64,000 bases of DNA, taken from Flavimobilis rhizosphaerae. Lineage in GTDB: Bacteria; Actinomycetota; Actinomycetes; Actinomycetales; Cellulomonadaceae. The number at the start of each line of letters is the position of its first letter. Positions within the stretch are counted from its first letter, which is position 1. The notes under the pieces were generated by a model. It saw only the letters and a program-made list of their open reading frames with translations, did no database searches and was not told the origin of the DNA. Where the stretch lies: the NCBI RefSeq assembly GCF_014852685.1, contig NZ_JACZDF010000006.1, forward strand, positions 124,001 through 188,000, read 5' to 3'. Positions 1 through 7,232 of the stretch are shown here, one piece after another. A program made the translations under genes and the position numbers.

Positions 1-159
1 GAGGTAGCAGACGAGCCTGTCGGGGGAGAGCATCTCGATGTCGACGAGCAGTCTCCCCTCCGGGCCTGTCGGCCTGCTCCACGGGTCCGGCACCGGGACG
101 AGCCCGAAGGCTGCTCCCGCCGGCGAGACGAGTCGCCCTGCCATTCCAATGTCACCCAT
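1..159 (-). CDS. Unknown protein, N-terminal part only
   Basis: The reading frame starts at ATG 159 on the minus strand and stays open to the window edge, so only the first 53 residues are visible. AGGGAG lies six bases before the ATG, a good ribosome binding site that fixes the start. The visible part (MGDIGMAGRLVSPAG, then ...VDIEMLSPDRLVCYL) matches nothing I recognise. A PafBC-type DNA-damage promoter (249-270, minus strand) points at it with a leader of about 80 nt that contains a GGCGCC/GGCGCC inverted repeat. Its presence next to two other genes with the same promoter type suggests a damage-inducible gene; the function is unknown. Confidence 0.6.
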   Translation of the reverse strand, partial: MGDIGMAGRLVSPAGAAFGLVPVPDPWSRPTGPEGRLLVDIEMLSPDRLVCYL

Positions 160-248
160 GTCTGACTCCCTGAGGGTTGTGCGTGACGGTGGTCCCCGGC
201 GCCGGGTCCCTGTTCCGGCGCCGTGGATCTCCCACCGTGGTGCTGCCG

Positions 249-270
249 ACCGTATCGGCAGCCACCGACA
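249..270 (-). promoter_or_regulatory. PafBC-type (RecA-independent) damage promoter, leftward
   Basis: Read on the minus strand the site is TGTCGGTG (270-263), eight bases, then TACGGT (254-249). This matches the published RecA-NDp/PafBC consensus tTGTCRgtg-N8-TAnnnT of mycobacteria. It is oriented toward the gene ending the window at 159-1 and is back to back with a second copy at 344-365. Confidence 0.75.
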
Positions 271-343
271 TTCGGTCACGGGAGACGGGAAGCTCACCCG
301 GCCCGAGGGGAACTCGCACCACCGCCGCAGGCTGGTCCGTGAA

Positions 344-365
344 TGTCGGTGGCTGCCGCTACGTT
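344..365 (+). promoter_or_regulatory. PafBC-type damage promoter, rightward
   Basis: TGTCGGTG (344-351), eight bases, TACGTT (360-365): an exact fit to the tTGTCRgtg-N8-TAnnnT consensus of LexA-independent DNA-damage promoters. It drives the gene at 447 through a leader of about 75 nt that contains a 14-bp hairpin. The LexA box of actinobacteria (GAAC-N4-GTTC) is not seen here. Confidence 0.8.
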
Positions 366-392
366 CGTCGTTAGGGCTCTCAGGGACCCTCG

Positions 393-424
393 CCGGCCGG
401 GCCGCGGTAGCGCGGCCCGGCCGG
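393..424 (+). promoter_or_regulatory. Leader hairpin before the 447 gene
   Basis: A perfect 14-bp inverted repeat (393-406 with 411-424, loop GTAG) of pure G/C lies 22 nt upstream of ATG 447, just before the GGGGAGG ribosome binding site. It has no U-tract. It could act as an attenuator or an mRNA-stabilising structure in the damage-induced transcript; this role is inferred from position only. Confidence 0.6.
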
Positions 425-446
425 CCCGGGCACGGGGAGGTCGACG

Positions 447-854
447 ATGAGCAGCACCGACGCGAGTGAGCGGCCTGAGTCCGTCCTGCCGTGGGGCGAG
501 ACGGACGAGTGCCCCGTCTGCGAGGCGGCTGGCGCCGTCTGTCGGTACGCGTACGGCCTGGTCGTCCCGCCCGACGGCATGTCCCTCGAGGACTACGGGC
601 TGATGCTCGAGCGGCAGCGGGTCGTTCTCGCCGGCTGCGACGTCCGGCGTGGTCTCGCGTACGTCTGCCGTACCTGTGGCTCGACGTTCGACGAGCATGG
701 ACTCGTCGTCGACGAGCAGCCGAGCCACCCCGGGCAGGTCGGCGCGGCTCCCGCGCGGCCGCCTGCGTCGCCGGGCCCGGACGGTGCTGGTGCCCCGGGT
801 GCGGTCCGACGCGTCGTCTCGCGTCGTTCCGTTCGCACCCGTCGGCGCGGCTGA
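447..854 (+). CDS. Small Cys-motif (zinc-ribbon-like) protein, damage-promoter controlled
   Basis: 135 residues starting at ATG 447, preceded by GGGGAGG. Two CxxC pairs, C22-P-V-C25 and C74-R-T-C77, with extra cysteines at 32 and 64, suggest one bound zinc. The segment after residue 90 is rich in Ala, Pro, Gly and Arg and probably disordered. I do not recognise a named family. A PafBC-type promoter and a leader hairpin precede it, so expression during DNA damage is likely. A nucleic-acid-binding or adaptor role would fit a zinc ribbon but nothing in the sequence proves it. The following gene at 1035 is separated by 180 bp and appears to have its own promoter. Confidence 0.65.
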   Translation: MSSTDASERPESVLPWGETDECPVCEAAGAVCRYAYGLVVPPDGMSLEDYGLMLERQRVVLAGCDVRRGLAYVCRTCGSTFDEHGLVVDEQPSHPGQVGAAPARPPASPGPDGAGAPGAVRRVVSRRSVRTRRRG

Positions 855-956
855 GCCGTCGCGGACTGCTGCCGCCGCAGCACGCGTGCGGTTGCACCGG
901 CGTGGGGGGGCAGGCGCGGAGCCCACAGCGTGGCGGCTCGTGTCACACCGCGTCGG

Positions 957-993
957 TTGCCCACAGGAAGGGTGCGAAAGCAGGTTGTCCACA
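957..993 (+). promoter_or_regulatory. Two DnaA-box-like sequences
   Basis: TTGCCCACA (957-965) and TTGTCCACA (985-993) lie 28 bp apart in the same orientation. The second equals the classical DnaA box used in actinobacteria; the first differs by one base. No dnaA, dnaN or AT-rich unwinding region is nearby, so this is not an origin. It may be a DnaA-binding site near the promoter of the 1035 gene, or chance. Confidence 0.35.
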
Positions 994-1022
994 GGTGCCC
1001 TGCAGCGGCTGCTCCGGCGCCA

Positions 1023-1028
1023 TATGTT
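1023..1028 (+). promoter_or_regulatory. -10 box of a likely leaderless promoter
   Basis: TATGTT ends six bases before ATG 1035, placing the transcription start at or next to the start codon. No convincing Shine-Dalgarno sequence precedes that ATG, which fits leaderless translation. Confidence 0.5.
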
Positions 1029-1034
1029 CCGGGG

Positions 1035-1883
1035 ATGAGCTCGCCCACACCGCCGTCGAACCCGCCCGTCCGCCAACCACCACCTCCCGATCCTCCGGCT
1101 CCTCCGGCTCCTCCGAGCGACCCGAGCCTGCAGTTCGCACCGCCCACGTCATTCGCACCGCCCACGCCACTCGCACCACCCGCGTCGACTGTGTCTGCCC
1201 CGACAGTGACGCCGACGCTCGCACCCGGCATCCCGACGACGGCGAACGACTGGCTGAACGGCCCGCCGGGCCTCCCGGCCCCGCACCTGGGCCGGACCCG
1301 CCAGCAGCGCCTTGCCGTTGCGACCGTCCTCGTCCTCGTGCTCGCCGGCATCATCGTCGCTCTCACCCTGCTCAACCGGCCGCGGACGGCGACCGTTGGG
1401 TCGGACTCCGCAACGGAGCGACTCGCTGACGCGTCGGTGACGACACGCGCGATGACGCTCACCGACACGATCATCACTGCGAACGGTCGGGGTGACGCGA
1501 GCGCGACGTGCGATCTCGTGACGCACCGGCTCGCGCTTTACCTCAGCGGCTTCACGACGACGTGCGAGGACACCGTCGATTGGTGGTGGCTCGACAAGGA
1601 ACCAGCGTTCGCGCCGATCGACGTGCATCCCGGCGACGTCCGTGCCGATGCGCGACACCCCGGTCTCACCATCGTGCGCGTCCCGCCCGAACGTGCCCCG
1701 TCAGGGCCGCCCGAGGGGAACGTCTACCTGCTCGTCGAGCAGGACGGCACGCTGCTCGTCGACGCGGCGCTCGGAGGGTGGGAGGCCCCGCTCGACGAGC
1801 TGCTGCGCGAGCAGAAGGCCAACGACGAGCTCGACAAGGACCGCCAGGACGTCGACCCGCGCCGCCCGGCTCCGACCGGCTGA
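1035..1883 (+). CDS. Pro-rich single-pass membrane protein of unknown function
   Basis: 282 residues. The first 85 are a Pro/Ala/Thr-rich cytoplasmic tail, followed by basic residues (RTRQQR) and one hydrophobic helix (about 93-113, VATVLVLVLAGIIVALTLL). The remaining 170 residues should lie outside the membrane. That part holds two cysteines that could pair and a Trp-rich stretch (VDWWWLDKEP), ending in a charged tail. This layout resembles actinobacterial tail-anchored proteins with a DUF4878-like or lumazine-type extracellular domain, but no family can be named. The frame continues upstream to 930; I chose ATG 1035 because the Pro-rich tail begins there and a -10 box lies six bases before it. 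Confidence 0.7.
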   Translation: MSSPTPPSNPPVRQPPPPDPPAPPAPPSDPSLQFAPPTSFAPPTPLAPPASTVSAPTVTPTLAPGIPTTANDWLNGPPGLPAPHLGRTRQQRLAVATVLVLVLAGIIVALTLLNRPRTATVGSDSATERLADASVTTRAMTLTDTIITANGRGDASATCDLVTHRLALYLSGFTTTCEDTVDWWWLDKEPAFAPIDVHPGDVRADARHPGLTIVRVPPERAPSGPPEGNVYLLVEQDGTLLVDAALGGWEAPLDELLREQKANDELDKDRQDVDPRRPAPTG

Positions 1884-1977
1884 GCCTCGGCGCCGCCGTC
1901 GGGACCATGCGCCCGGGGGCGGTGACGAGCCGGTCAGGGGACATCACCGCGACGTCGCCGCGCGGCCACCTGCCGAG

Positions 1978-1999
1978 AGTCGGTGGCTGCCGCTACGTT
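1978..1999 (+). promoter_or_regulatory. PafBC-type damage promoter before the HD gene
   Basis: AGTCGGTG (1978-1985), eight bases, TACGTT (1994-1999). It matches the consensus except for the first T of TGTCGGTG, and is otherwise identical over the promoter core to the copy at 344-365. It drives the HD-domain gene at 2074. Confidence 0.7.
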
Positions 2000-2026
2000 C
2001 CTCGTGAGGGCTCAGGGACCCTCGCT

Positions 2027-2054
2027 GGCCGGGCCGCGGGCGCGCGGCCCGGCC
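2027..2054 (+). promoter_or_regulatory. Leader hairpin before the HD gene
   Basis: GGCCGGGCCGCG (2027-2038) pairs perfectly with 2043-2054 across a four-base loop, ending 19 nt before ATG 2074. It is the counterpart of the hairpin at 393-424; the loop bases differ while the stem is kept. Confidence 0.6.
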
Positions 2055-2073
2055 GAGCGGACAGGAGACCCCG

Positions 2074-2814
2074 ATGAACGAACCTCTTCTCAGGCTGCGC
2101 AGCCTCACCCTGCGCGCGACCCGCACCGAGGTCGGCGGTGTCGACCTCCACGGCACGGACTACCGGGACGGCGAGGACTACGAGTACCACCACGCGGTCC
2201 CGGCCGACGGAGTCGCGCAGCTGCACGCCGCGCTCGGCGGCGACCCGGACCGTGACGTCCTCGAGCTCCTGCGCATCTTTGCGCCCGTGCTCGTCGCCAC
2301 GGGGGAGGGCCGCTGGCTCGAGGCGCACGACGTGCCCTTCGAGCGCTTCACGTGGGGGGTGCCCGTCTCGTCGGTCCGGGGCATCAGCCTCGTCGAGCGC
2401 GCCGGGCTCATCGCGCTGCACGCCCATGCCGGGCAGGTCGACAAGCTCGGCGTCGACTACATCGAGCACCCGCGCGCCGTCGCCGCACGGTTCGACCCTG
2501 TCGAGCAGGAGGCCGAGCACGTCGCTGCTCTCCTCCACGACGTCGTCGAGGACTCGTCGATCACGCCCGACGACCTGCGCCTCGCAGGCATTCCCGATGA
2601 CGTCGTCGACGCGGTCGTGCTCCTCACCCGGACCCCCGAGGTCGCGGCCGACGACTACTACCGCGCCATCCGCGCGAACGAGCTGGCCAGACAGGTCAAG
2701 CTCTCGGACATCGCGCACAACACCGACCCGGCGCGCACCGCGAGCCTCACGACATCCGAGCGGGAATGGTTCGCGCAGAAGTACGCCCACGCCCGCGAGA
2801 TGCTCGGGGCGTGA
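2074..2814 (+). CDS. HD-domain phosphohydrolase, damage-promoter controlled
   Basis: 246 residues, start ATG 2074 with AGGAG eight bases upstream. The second half is an HD domain of the RelA/SpoT hydrolase type: AHAGQVDKLGVDYIEHP, then AALLHDVVEDS (the His-Asp pair) and KLSDIAHN (the last metal-binding Asp). Such domains hydrolyse phosphate esters of nucleotides, classically (p)ppGpp; the synthetase and TGS/ACT domains of Rel proteins are absent. The first 90 residues are unassigned and could be a substrate or sensor part. A PafBC-type promoter and a copied leader precede it, so a nucleotide-cleaning or signalling role during DNA damage is plausible. The exact substrate is unknown. Confidence 0.75.
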   Translation: MNEPLLRLRSLTLRATRTEVGGVDLHGTDYRDGEDYEYHHAVPADGVAQLHAALGGDPDRDVLELLRIFAPVLVATGEGRWLEAHDVPFERFTWGVPVSSVRGISLVERAGLIALHAHAGQVDKLGVDYIEHPRAVAARFDPVEQEAEHVAALLHDVVEDSSITPDDLRLAGIPDDVVDAVVLLTRTPEVAADDYYRAIRANELARQVKLSDIAHNTDPARTASLTTSEREWFAQKYAHAREMLGA

Positions 2815-2837
2815 GCACCCCGGGCTCAGCCCGGTGC
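2815..2837. terminator. Terminator hairpin between convergent genes
   Basis: GCACC-C-CGGGCT pairs with AGCCCG-GTGC across a single C, right after the HD gene stop and before the end of the minus-strand gene at 2848. It can serve both strands. There is no T-run, as is common in such GC-rich genomes. Confidence 0.5.
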
Positions 2838-2847
2838 GCCGGGGCGG

Positions 2848-3441
2848 TCAGCTCGTCCGCGGGTGCCAGAGAACGCCCGAGGCGATCCGCTCGACGGCGC
2901 GTGCGACGGTCCGTTCGCGAGTCTCGCCAGGGGCGGCCGTGACGACCCGGTGGAGCACCGCGTACCGGTTCGCGGCATCGAGGCCCGCGAAGGCCTCGGC
3001 GGCGCCGGACCGCGCGGCGAGCGCCGCCGCGAGGTCCTCAGGCACCTCGATCGTCGCCGAGCCCGCGTACGCGCGGTCCCAGCGGCCGTCCGCGCGCGCC
3101 GCGTCGACCTCGGCGCGGCCACGAGCACGCATGCGCCCTTCGGCCTCGAGCCGCGCGACGTGCTCGACGTTGCGCGCCGACCACATGGACCGGCGCCGGC
3201 GGGGCGTGAAGCGTTGCAGGAAGACGGCCTCGTCGAACGACCGCTTCTGCCCGTCGATCCAACCTGAGCACAGCGCGACGTCGAGGGCCTGCGCGTACGT
3301 GAGACTCGTCGGCGTCGTTGTTCCCTTCTTTGCGAGCGCGAGCCACACCCCGTCGGACGTGCCCTCGTGCGCCTCGAGCCACGTCCGCCACGCTGCGACG
3401 TCCGGGACGACGAACGGTTCAGGTGCTCCGACTGCTGGCAT
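2848..3441 (-). CDS. YdeI/OmpD-associated family protein
   Basis: 197 residues from ATG 3441, with GAGGAG seven bases upstream. The sequence shows the hallmarks of the YdeI/OmdA family: an N-terminal W-x-x-W-L-x-x-H region with GVWLALAKKG, then the conserved ALCSGWIDGQKRSFDE, followed by QRFTPRRRRSMWS. The C-terminal half is the helical OmdA part (VPEDLAAAL...FAGLDAANRYAVLHRV). Members have been linked to peptide resistance in some bacteria, but the biochemical activity is not established. It stands alone, converging on the HD gene and divergent from the lipocalin gene, so the 126-bp gap at 3442-3567 must hold both promoters. Confidence 0.85.
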   Translation of the reverse strand: MPAVGAPEPFVVPDVAAWRTWLEAHEGTSDGVWLALAKKGTTTPTSLTYAQALDVALCSGWIDGQKRSFDEAVFLQRFTPRRRRSMWSARNVEHVARLEAEGRMRARGRAEVDAARADGRWDRAYAGSATIEVPEDLAAALAARSGAAEAFAGLDAANRYAVLHRVVTAAPGETRERTVARAVERIASGVLWHPRTS

Positions 3442-3567
3442 GCGGGTCTCCTCGTGCGTTGCTGCTCCCCGGTCGAGCGTAGTGAGGTGCCCCGCGCACC
3501 AGAGGTGCGGATGCACCCTGCACGGCTCCGTGGGACGGTGAGGAGCCGCCGACGAACGGAGCACACC

Positions 3568-4071
3568 ATGGACGTCACCTCGGTCCCCGCCCTCGACCTC
3601 GAGCGCTACCTCGGCCTCTGGTACGAGATCGGTCGCCTGCCGATGAAGCACGAGGACGACACCGCCCGCGACGTCACCGCCGAGTACACGCTCGACGACG
3701 ACGGCCACGTGCGCGTCGACAACAGGTGTCTCGACGCCGACCGCGAACCCGTGCAGGCGCTCGGCAAGGCCACCCCGGACCCGGCGCACCCCGGCCGGCT
3801 CGAGGTGACGTTCCTGCCCGCCGGGCTGCGATGGATCCCGTGGACGAGCGCCGACTACTGGGTGCTGCGCATCGCCGACGACTACGGGACCGCGCTCGTC
3901 GGCTCACCCGACCGCAAGTTCCTCTGGCTCCTGGCACGTGCCCCGCACATCGACGGCGCTGTCGAGTCCGACTTCCTCGGGACGGCACGCGCGCAGGGGT
4001 TCGACCTGGAACCGTGGATCCGGACGCCGCAGTCGGGCAGCCGAGTGACCGACGCGCAGCTCGCTGACTGA
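3568..4071 (+). CDS. Lipocalin, Blc-like
   Basis: 167 residues, ATG 3568 with GGAG upstream. The bacterial lipocalin signature is present near the N-terminus (LDLERYLGLWYEIGRLP, containing G-x-W-Y), followed by the expected order of beta strands: the YTLDDDGHVRVDN region, DYWVLRIADDYGTALVG and the KFLWLLAR closing strand. Blc proteins bind lipids or other small hydrophobic molecules. Unlike E. coli Blc there is no signal peptide or lipobox, so this one is probably cytoplasmic. No operon partner is visible; the next gene, ppdK, is 256 bp downstream. Confidence 0.85.
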   Translation: MDVTSVPALDLERYLGLWYEIGRLPMKHEDDTARDVTAEYTLDDDGHVRVDNRCLDADREPVQALGKATPDPAHPGRLEVTFLPAGLRWIPWTSADYWVLRIADDYGTALVGSPDRKFLWLLARAPHIDGAVESDFLGTARAQGFDLEPWIRTPQSGSRVTDAQLAD

Positions 4072-4327
4072 CCGCGCGAGGACCGCCCCGACGTGTCATG
4101 ACGTCGTGGCGGTGACACGCTCGTCGGTAGGTGCACCACGGCGTGACGCTGGGACGACGGGCTCCGGGCGGCGGCACGGGACCTAGGGACCACGTTCACA
4201 CGGCGACGTGCCGATATGTATGAGATCTAGGAAGAAGGACGGCACCGACGGCGTCCGACCGCGGCCGCCATGCCGATGCCGTCTCGCGTGGGGCGCAACG
4301 GCGCGCCCCCCGACGTGGGAGGTTGGC

Positions 4328-7036
4328 ATGGCCACGTACGTGCACCGGTTCGCTGACGGCGGCAAGGACGACAAGGACCTGCTCGGCGGCAAGGGGGCGA
4401 ACCTTGCCGAGATGGTGAAGATCGGCCTGCCGGTCCCTCCAGGTTTCACGATCACGACGGAGGCGTGCCGCGCCTACATGCGCGACGGCGTCGTACCTCC
4501 CGAGCTGCGGGTCGAGGTGACGATGGCGGTCCGCGAGATCGAGGACGCGTTCGGCCGCCAGCTGGGCGACGTGCGGGATCCGCTGCTCGTCTCGGTGCGG
4601 TCGGGCGCGAAGTTCTCGATGCCGGGGATGATGGAGACGGTCCTCAACGTCGGGCTCAACGACGCGTCCGTGCGGGGCCTGGCAGAGATGGCGGGCGACG
4701 AACGCTTCGCGTGGGACTCCTACCGGCGGCTCGTGCAGATGTTCGGTCGCACCGTGCTCGGCCTCGACGGGGACCTCTTCGCGGACGCGCTCGACACGCT
4801 CAAGGCGGAGCGTGGCGTGACGAGCGACGTCGACCTCACGGCCGACGACCTCCGGGGGCTCGTCGCGACGTACAAGGCGCTCGTCCTCGAGCACTCGGGC
4901 CGCGAGTTCCCGCAGCATCCGCGCGAGCAGCTCGACATGGCGATCGAGGCGGTCCTCGACTCGTGGAACACGGACCGCGCGCGGCTCTACCGGCGTCGGG
5001 AGCGGATCCCGGACGCCCTCGGCACGGCCGTCAACGTGTGCACGATGGTCTTCGGCAACCTCGGCGAGGACTCAGGCACGGGCGTGTGCTTCACGCGCGA
5101 CCCTGCGACGGGCCACTCGGGCGTGTACGGCGACTACCTGCCAAACGCGCAGGGGGAGGATGTCGTCGCCGGCATCCGCAACACGTTCCCGCTCGCGCAC
5201 CTCGAAGAACTCGACCCGACGTCGTACCGCGAGCTGCTCGCGGCGATGCGTAAGCTCGAGACGCACTACCGCGACCTGTGCGACATCGAGTTCACGATCG
5301 AGCGCGGCAAGCTGTGGCTCCTGCAGACCCGCGTCGGCAAGCGCACGGCGGCCGCGGCGTTCCGGGTCGCGACGCAGCTCGTCGACGAGCACCTCATCAC
5401 GCTCGACGAGGCGATCTCCCGCACCACCGGCGAGCAACTCACGCAGCTGATGTTCCCGCAGTTCGACAGGTCGGGGGAGACGACGCTCCTCACGCGAGCG
5501 ATGGCGGCGTCGCCAGGTGCGGCGGTCGGCGAGATCGTCCTCGACAACGCGCAGGCCGAGGCCCGCGCAGCCGAGGGTGCGAGCGTCATCCTCGTGCGGC
5601 GCGAGACGAACCCCGACGATCTTCCGGGCATGGTTGTCGCGGCCGGCGTCCTCACGGCGCGCGGCGGCAAGACGTCGCACGCGGCGGTCGTCGCCCGCGG
5701 CATGGGCATCTGCGCGGTCGTCGGCGCGGACAAGCTCGACGTCGATCTCACGGCCCGCGAGGTGCGGGTCGACGGGCAGGTGCTGCGCCCTGGGGACGTT
5801 ATCGCGATCGACGGGTCGACGGGTGAGGTGTTCCTCGGCGAGGTGCCGGTCATGGACTCGCCCGTCATGCGTTACCTGTCCGACGGTCTCGACGCGGGGC
5901 TCGCGGCAGCGCCCGACGACGCGACGCGCGAGCTCGTCGTCGCCGTCGACCGCATCCTCGAGCACGCGGACAGCGTCCGCACCATGGAGGTGCGGGCAAA
6001 CGCGGACTCGGCGGACGACGCGCTGCGGGCGCGGGCGCGCGGCGCGCAGGGCATCGGCCTGTGCCGTACCGAGCACCAGTTCCTCGGCGAGCGGCGCCAC
6101 TTCGTTGAGGCCGTCGTCCTCGCCGAGAGCGACGAGGAACGTGAGGCGGCGCTCGCGGACCTGCTGCCGCTGCAGCGCGGGGACTTCGTCGGGCTGCTCG
6201 AGGCGATGGACGGGCTGCCGACGACGATCCGGCTCATCGACCCGCCGCTGCACGAGTTCCTGCCGGACCTCACGGAGCTCTCGGTCAAGGTCGCGCTCGC
6301 GGAGCGCGACGGCGGCGCGGACCCGCGCGACGTGAAGATCCTCGGGGCAGTGCGGCGCATGCACGAGCAGAACCCGATGCTCGGCCTGCGCGGTGTGCGG
6401 CTGGGCCTGAAGATCCCGGGGCTGTTCGCGTTGCAGATCCGGGCGGTCGCGGAGGCGACCGTCGAGCTGCGGGAACGTGGCTTCGACCCGCGTCCGGAGA
6501 TCATGGTGCCGCTCGTCGGGTCGGTGCGGGAGATGCACCTCGTCCGTGAGGAGGCGCTCGGCATCCTCACAGAGATTGGTCGGGGCTCGGGTCATCTGCT
6601 CGACCTGCCGGTCGGTTGCATGATCGAGCTGCCGCGGGCGGCGCTCACGGCGCACCGGATCGCTGAGGAGGCGGACTTCTTCTCGTTCGGCACGAACGAC
6701 CTCACGCAGACGACGTGGGGCATGTCGCGCGACGACGTCGAGGGCGCGTTCTTCCACGACTACCTCGACAACGGCGTCCTGACGATCTCCCCGTTCGAGA
6801 CGATCGACGCGCTGGGCGTCGGAGCGCTCGTCCGGGTGGGTGTCGAGGGTGGGCGGTCGACGAAGCCTGAGCTGAAGATCGGGGTGTGCGGCGAGCACGG
6901 CGGTGACCCGGAGTCGATCCGGTTCTTCCAGGGCGCAGGCCTTGATTACGTGTCGTGCTCGCCGTTCCGGGTGCCCGTCGCGCGGCTCGAGGCGGCGCGC
7001 GCGGCGGTCGAGGCGGGCGGCGACGCGACGCTCTGA
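4328..7036 (+). CDS. ppdK: Pyruvate, phosphate dikinase
   Basis: 902 residues, close to the family's usual 870-900. It interconverts pyruvate + ATP + Pi with phosphoenolpyruvate + AMP + PPi in the cytosol. The N-terminal ATP-grasp part begins LLGGKGANLAEM. The swivelling domain carries the phospho-accepting histidine in GGKTSHAAVVARGMG (His451). The C-terminal PEP/pyruvate barrel contains GVCGEHGGDP with the catalytic Cys854 and ends DYVSCSPFRVPVARLE. Start ATG 4328 has GGGAGG six bases upstream; the frame runs to 4208 but without a ribosome site. It is a single gene, followed by a set of palindromes that probably end transcription. No PPDK regulatory kinase/phosphatase is seen nearby. Confidence 0.97.
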   Translation: MATYVHRFADGGKDDKDLLGGKGANLAEMVKIGLPVPPGFTITTEACRAYMRDGVVPPELRVEVTMAVREIEDAFGRQLGDVRDPLLVSVRSGAKFSMPGMMETVLNVGLNDASVRGLAEMAGDERFAWDSYRRLVQMFGRTVLGLDGDLFADALDTLKAERGVTSDVDLTADDLRGLVATYKALVLEHSGREFPQHPREQLDMAIEAVLDSWNTDRARLYRRRERIPDALGTAVNVCTMVFGNLGEDSGTGVCFTRDPATGHSGVYGDYLPNAQGEDVVAGIRNTFPLAHLEELDPTSYRELLAAMRKLETHYRDLCDIEFTIERGKLWLLQTRVGKRTAAAAFRVATQLVDEHLITLDEAISRTTGEQLTQLMFPQFDRSGETTLLTRAMAASPGAAVGEIVLDNAQAEARAAEGASVILVRRETNPDDLPGMVVAAGVLTARGGKTSHAAVVARGMGICAVVGADKLDVDLTAREVRVDGQVLRPGDVIAIDGSTGEVFLGEVPVMDSPVMRYLSDGLDAGLAAAPDDATRELVVAVDRILEHADSVRTMEVRANADSADDALRARARGAQGIGLCRTEHQFLGERRHFVEAVVLAESDEEREAALADLLPLQRGDFVGLLEAMDGLPTTIRLIDPPLHEFLPDLTELSVKVALAERDGGADPRDVKILGAVRRMHEQNPMLGLRGVRLGLKIPGLFALQIRAVAEATVELRERGFDPRPEIMVPLVGSVREMHLVREEALGILTEIGRGSGHLLDLPVGCMIELPRAALTAHRIAEEADFFSFGTNDLTQTTWGMSRDDVEGAFFHDYLDNGVLTISPFETIDALGVGALVRVGVEGGRSTKPELKIGVCGEHGGDPESIRFFQGAGLDYVSCSPFRVPVARLEAARAAVEAGGDATL

Positions 7037-7097
7037 GCCGCGGTCGCCAGCTCTCGGGGCCGCGCTGGTCCTCTGGTCGCTCACCGACCCCAGTGGT

Positions 7098-7142
7098 CCG
7101 ATAGCCGATCCGTGCACGTGACGTGCACGGATCGGCTATCGG
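7098..7142. repeat. Perfect 20-bp stem palindrome (copy 1)
   Basis: Bases 7098-7117 pair perfectly with 7123-7142 around the loop GTGAC. The outer half of the stem, CGATAGCCGATC, recurs in the palindrome at 7182-7224. It lies between the convergent ends of ppdK and the Gfo/Idh gene and can act as a bidirectional terminator, although the shared arm suggests a dispersed repeat family. Confidence 0.8.
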
Positions 7143-7159
7143 CACAGCGGAGGGCGTCG

Positions 7160-7177
7160 TCCAGGCCCGGGCCTGGA
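7160..7177. repeat. 18-bp perfect palindrome
   Basis: TCCAGGCCCGGGCCTGGA reads the same on both strands and sits between the two CGATAGCCGATC hairpins. It has no loop, so a protein-binding site is as likely as an RNA structure. Confidence 0.65.
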
Positions 7178-7181
7178 CGTT

Positions 7182-7224
7182 CGATAGCCGATCCGTACGC
7201 CTGAGGCGTGCAGATCGGCTATCG
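7182..7224. repeat. 20-bp stem palindrome (copy 2)
   Basis: 7182-7201 pairs with 7205-7224 with two mismatches around the loop TGA. The outer 12 bases, CGATAGCCGATC, equal those of copy 1, while the inner parts differ. It ends 8 bp before the stop of the Gfo/Idh gene and would terminate that leftward transcript. Confidence 0.75.
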
Positions 7225-7232
7225 AGGGTGCG

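Larger units (their letters stand above)
344..424 (+). repeat. Promoter-leader cassette, copy A
   Basis: This block of about 81 bp recurs at 1978-2056 with only a handful of differences and one 2-base gap. It holds the PafBC-type promoter, an AGGG...CCCT stretch and the GC hairpin before the ribosome binding site. The genes behind the two copies (a Cys-motif protein and an HD protein) are unrelated, so the control region was duplicated without the coding sequence. Confidence 0.85.
1978..2056 (+). repeat. Promoter-leader cassette, copy B
   Basis: This is the second copy of the block at 344-424, covering promoter, leader and GC hairpin. The sequence similarity stops at the ribosome binding site, so only the control region is shared. 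Confidence 0.85.

Noticed and set aside
393-424. Reading the leader hairpins at 393 and 2027 as simple intergenic terminators
   Set aside because: They lie downstream of a promoter and directly before a ribosome binding site, not after a gene end, so a leader element is the better reading.
957-993. A replication origin based on DnaA-like boxes
   Set aside because: Only two boxes, no AT-rich region and no dnaA, dnaN, gyrB, parA or rep gene nearby.
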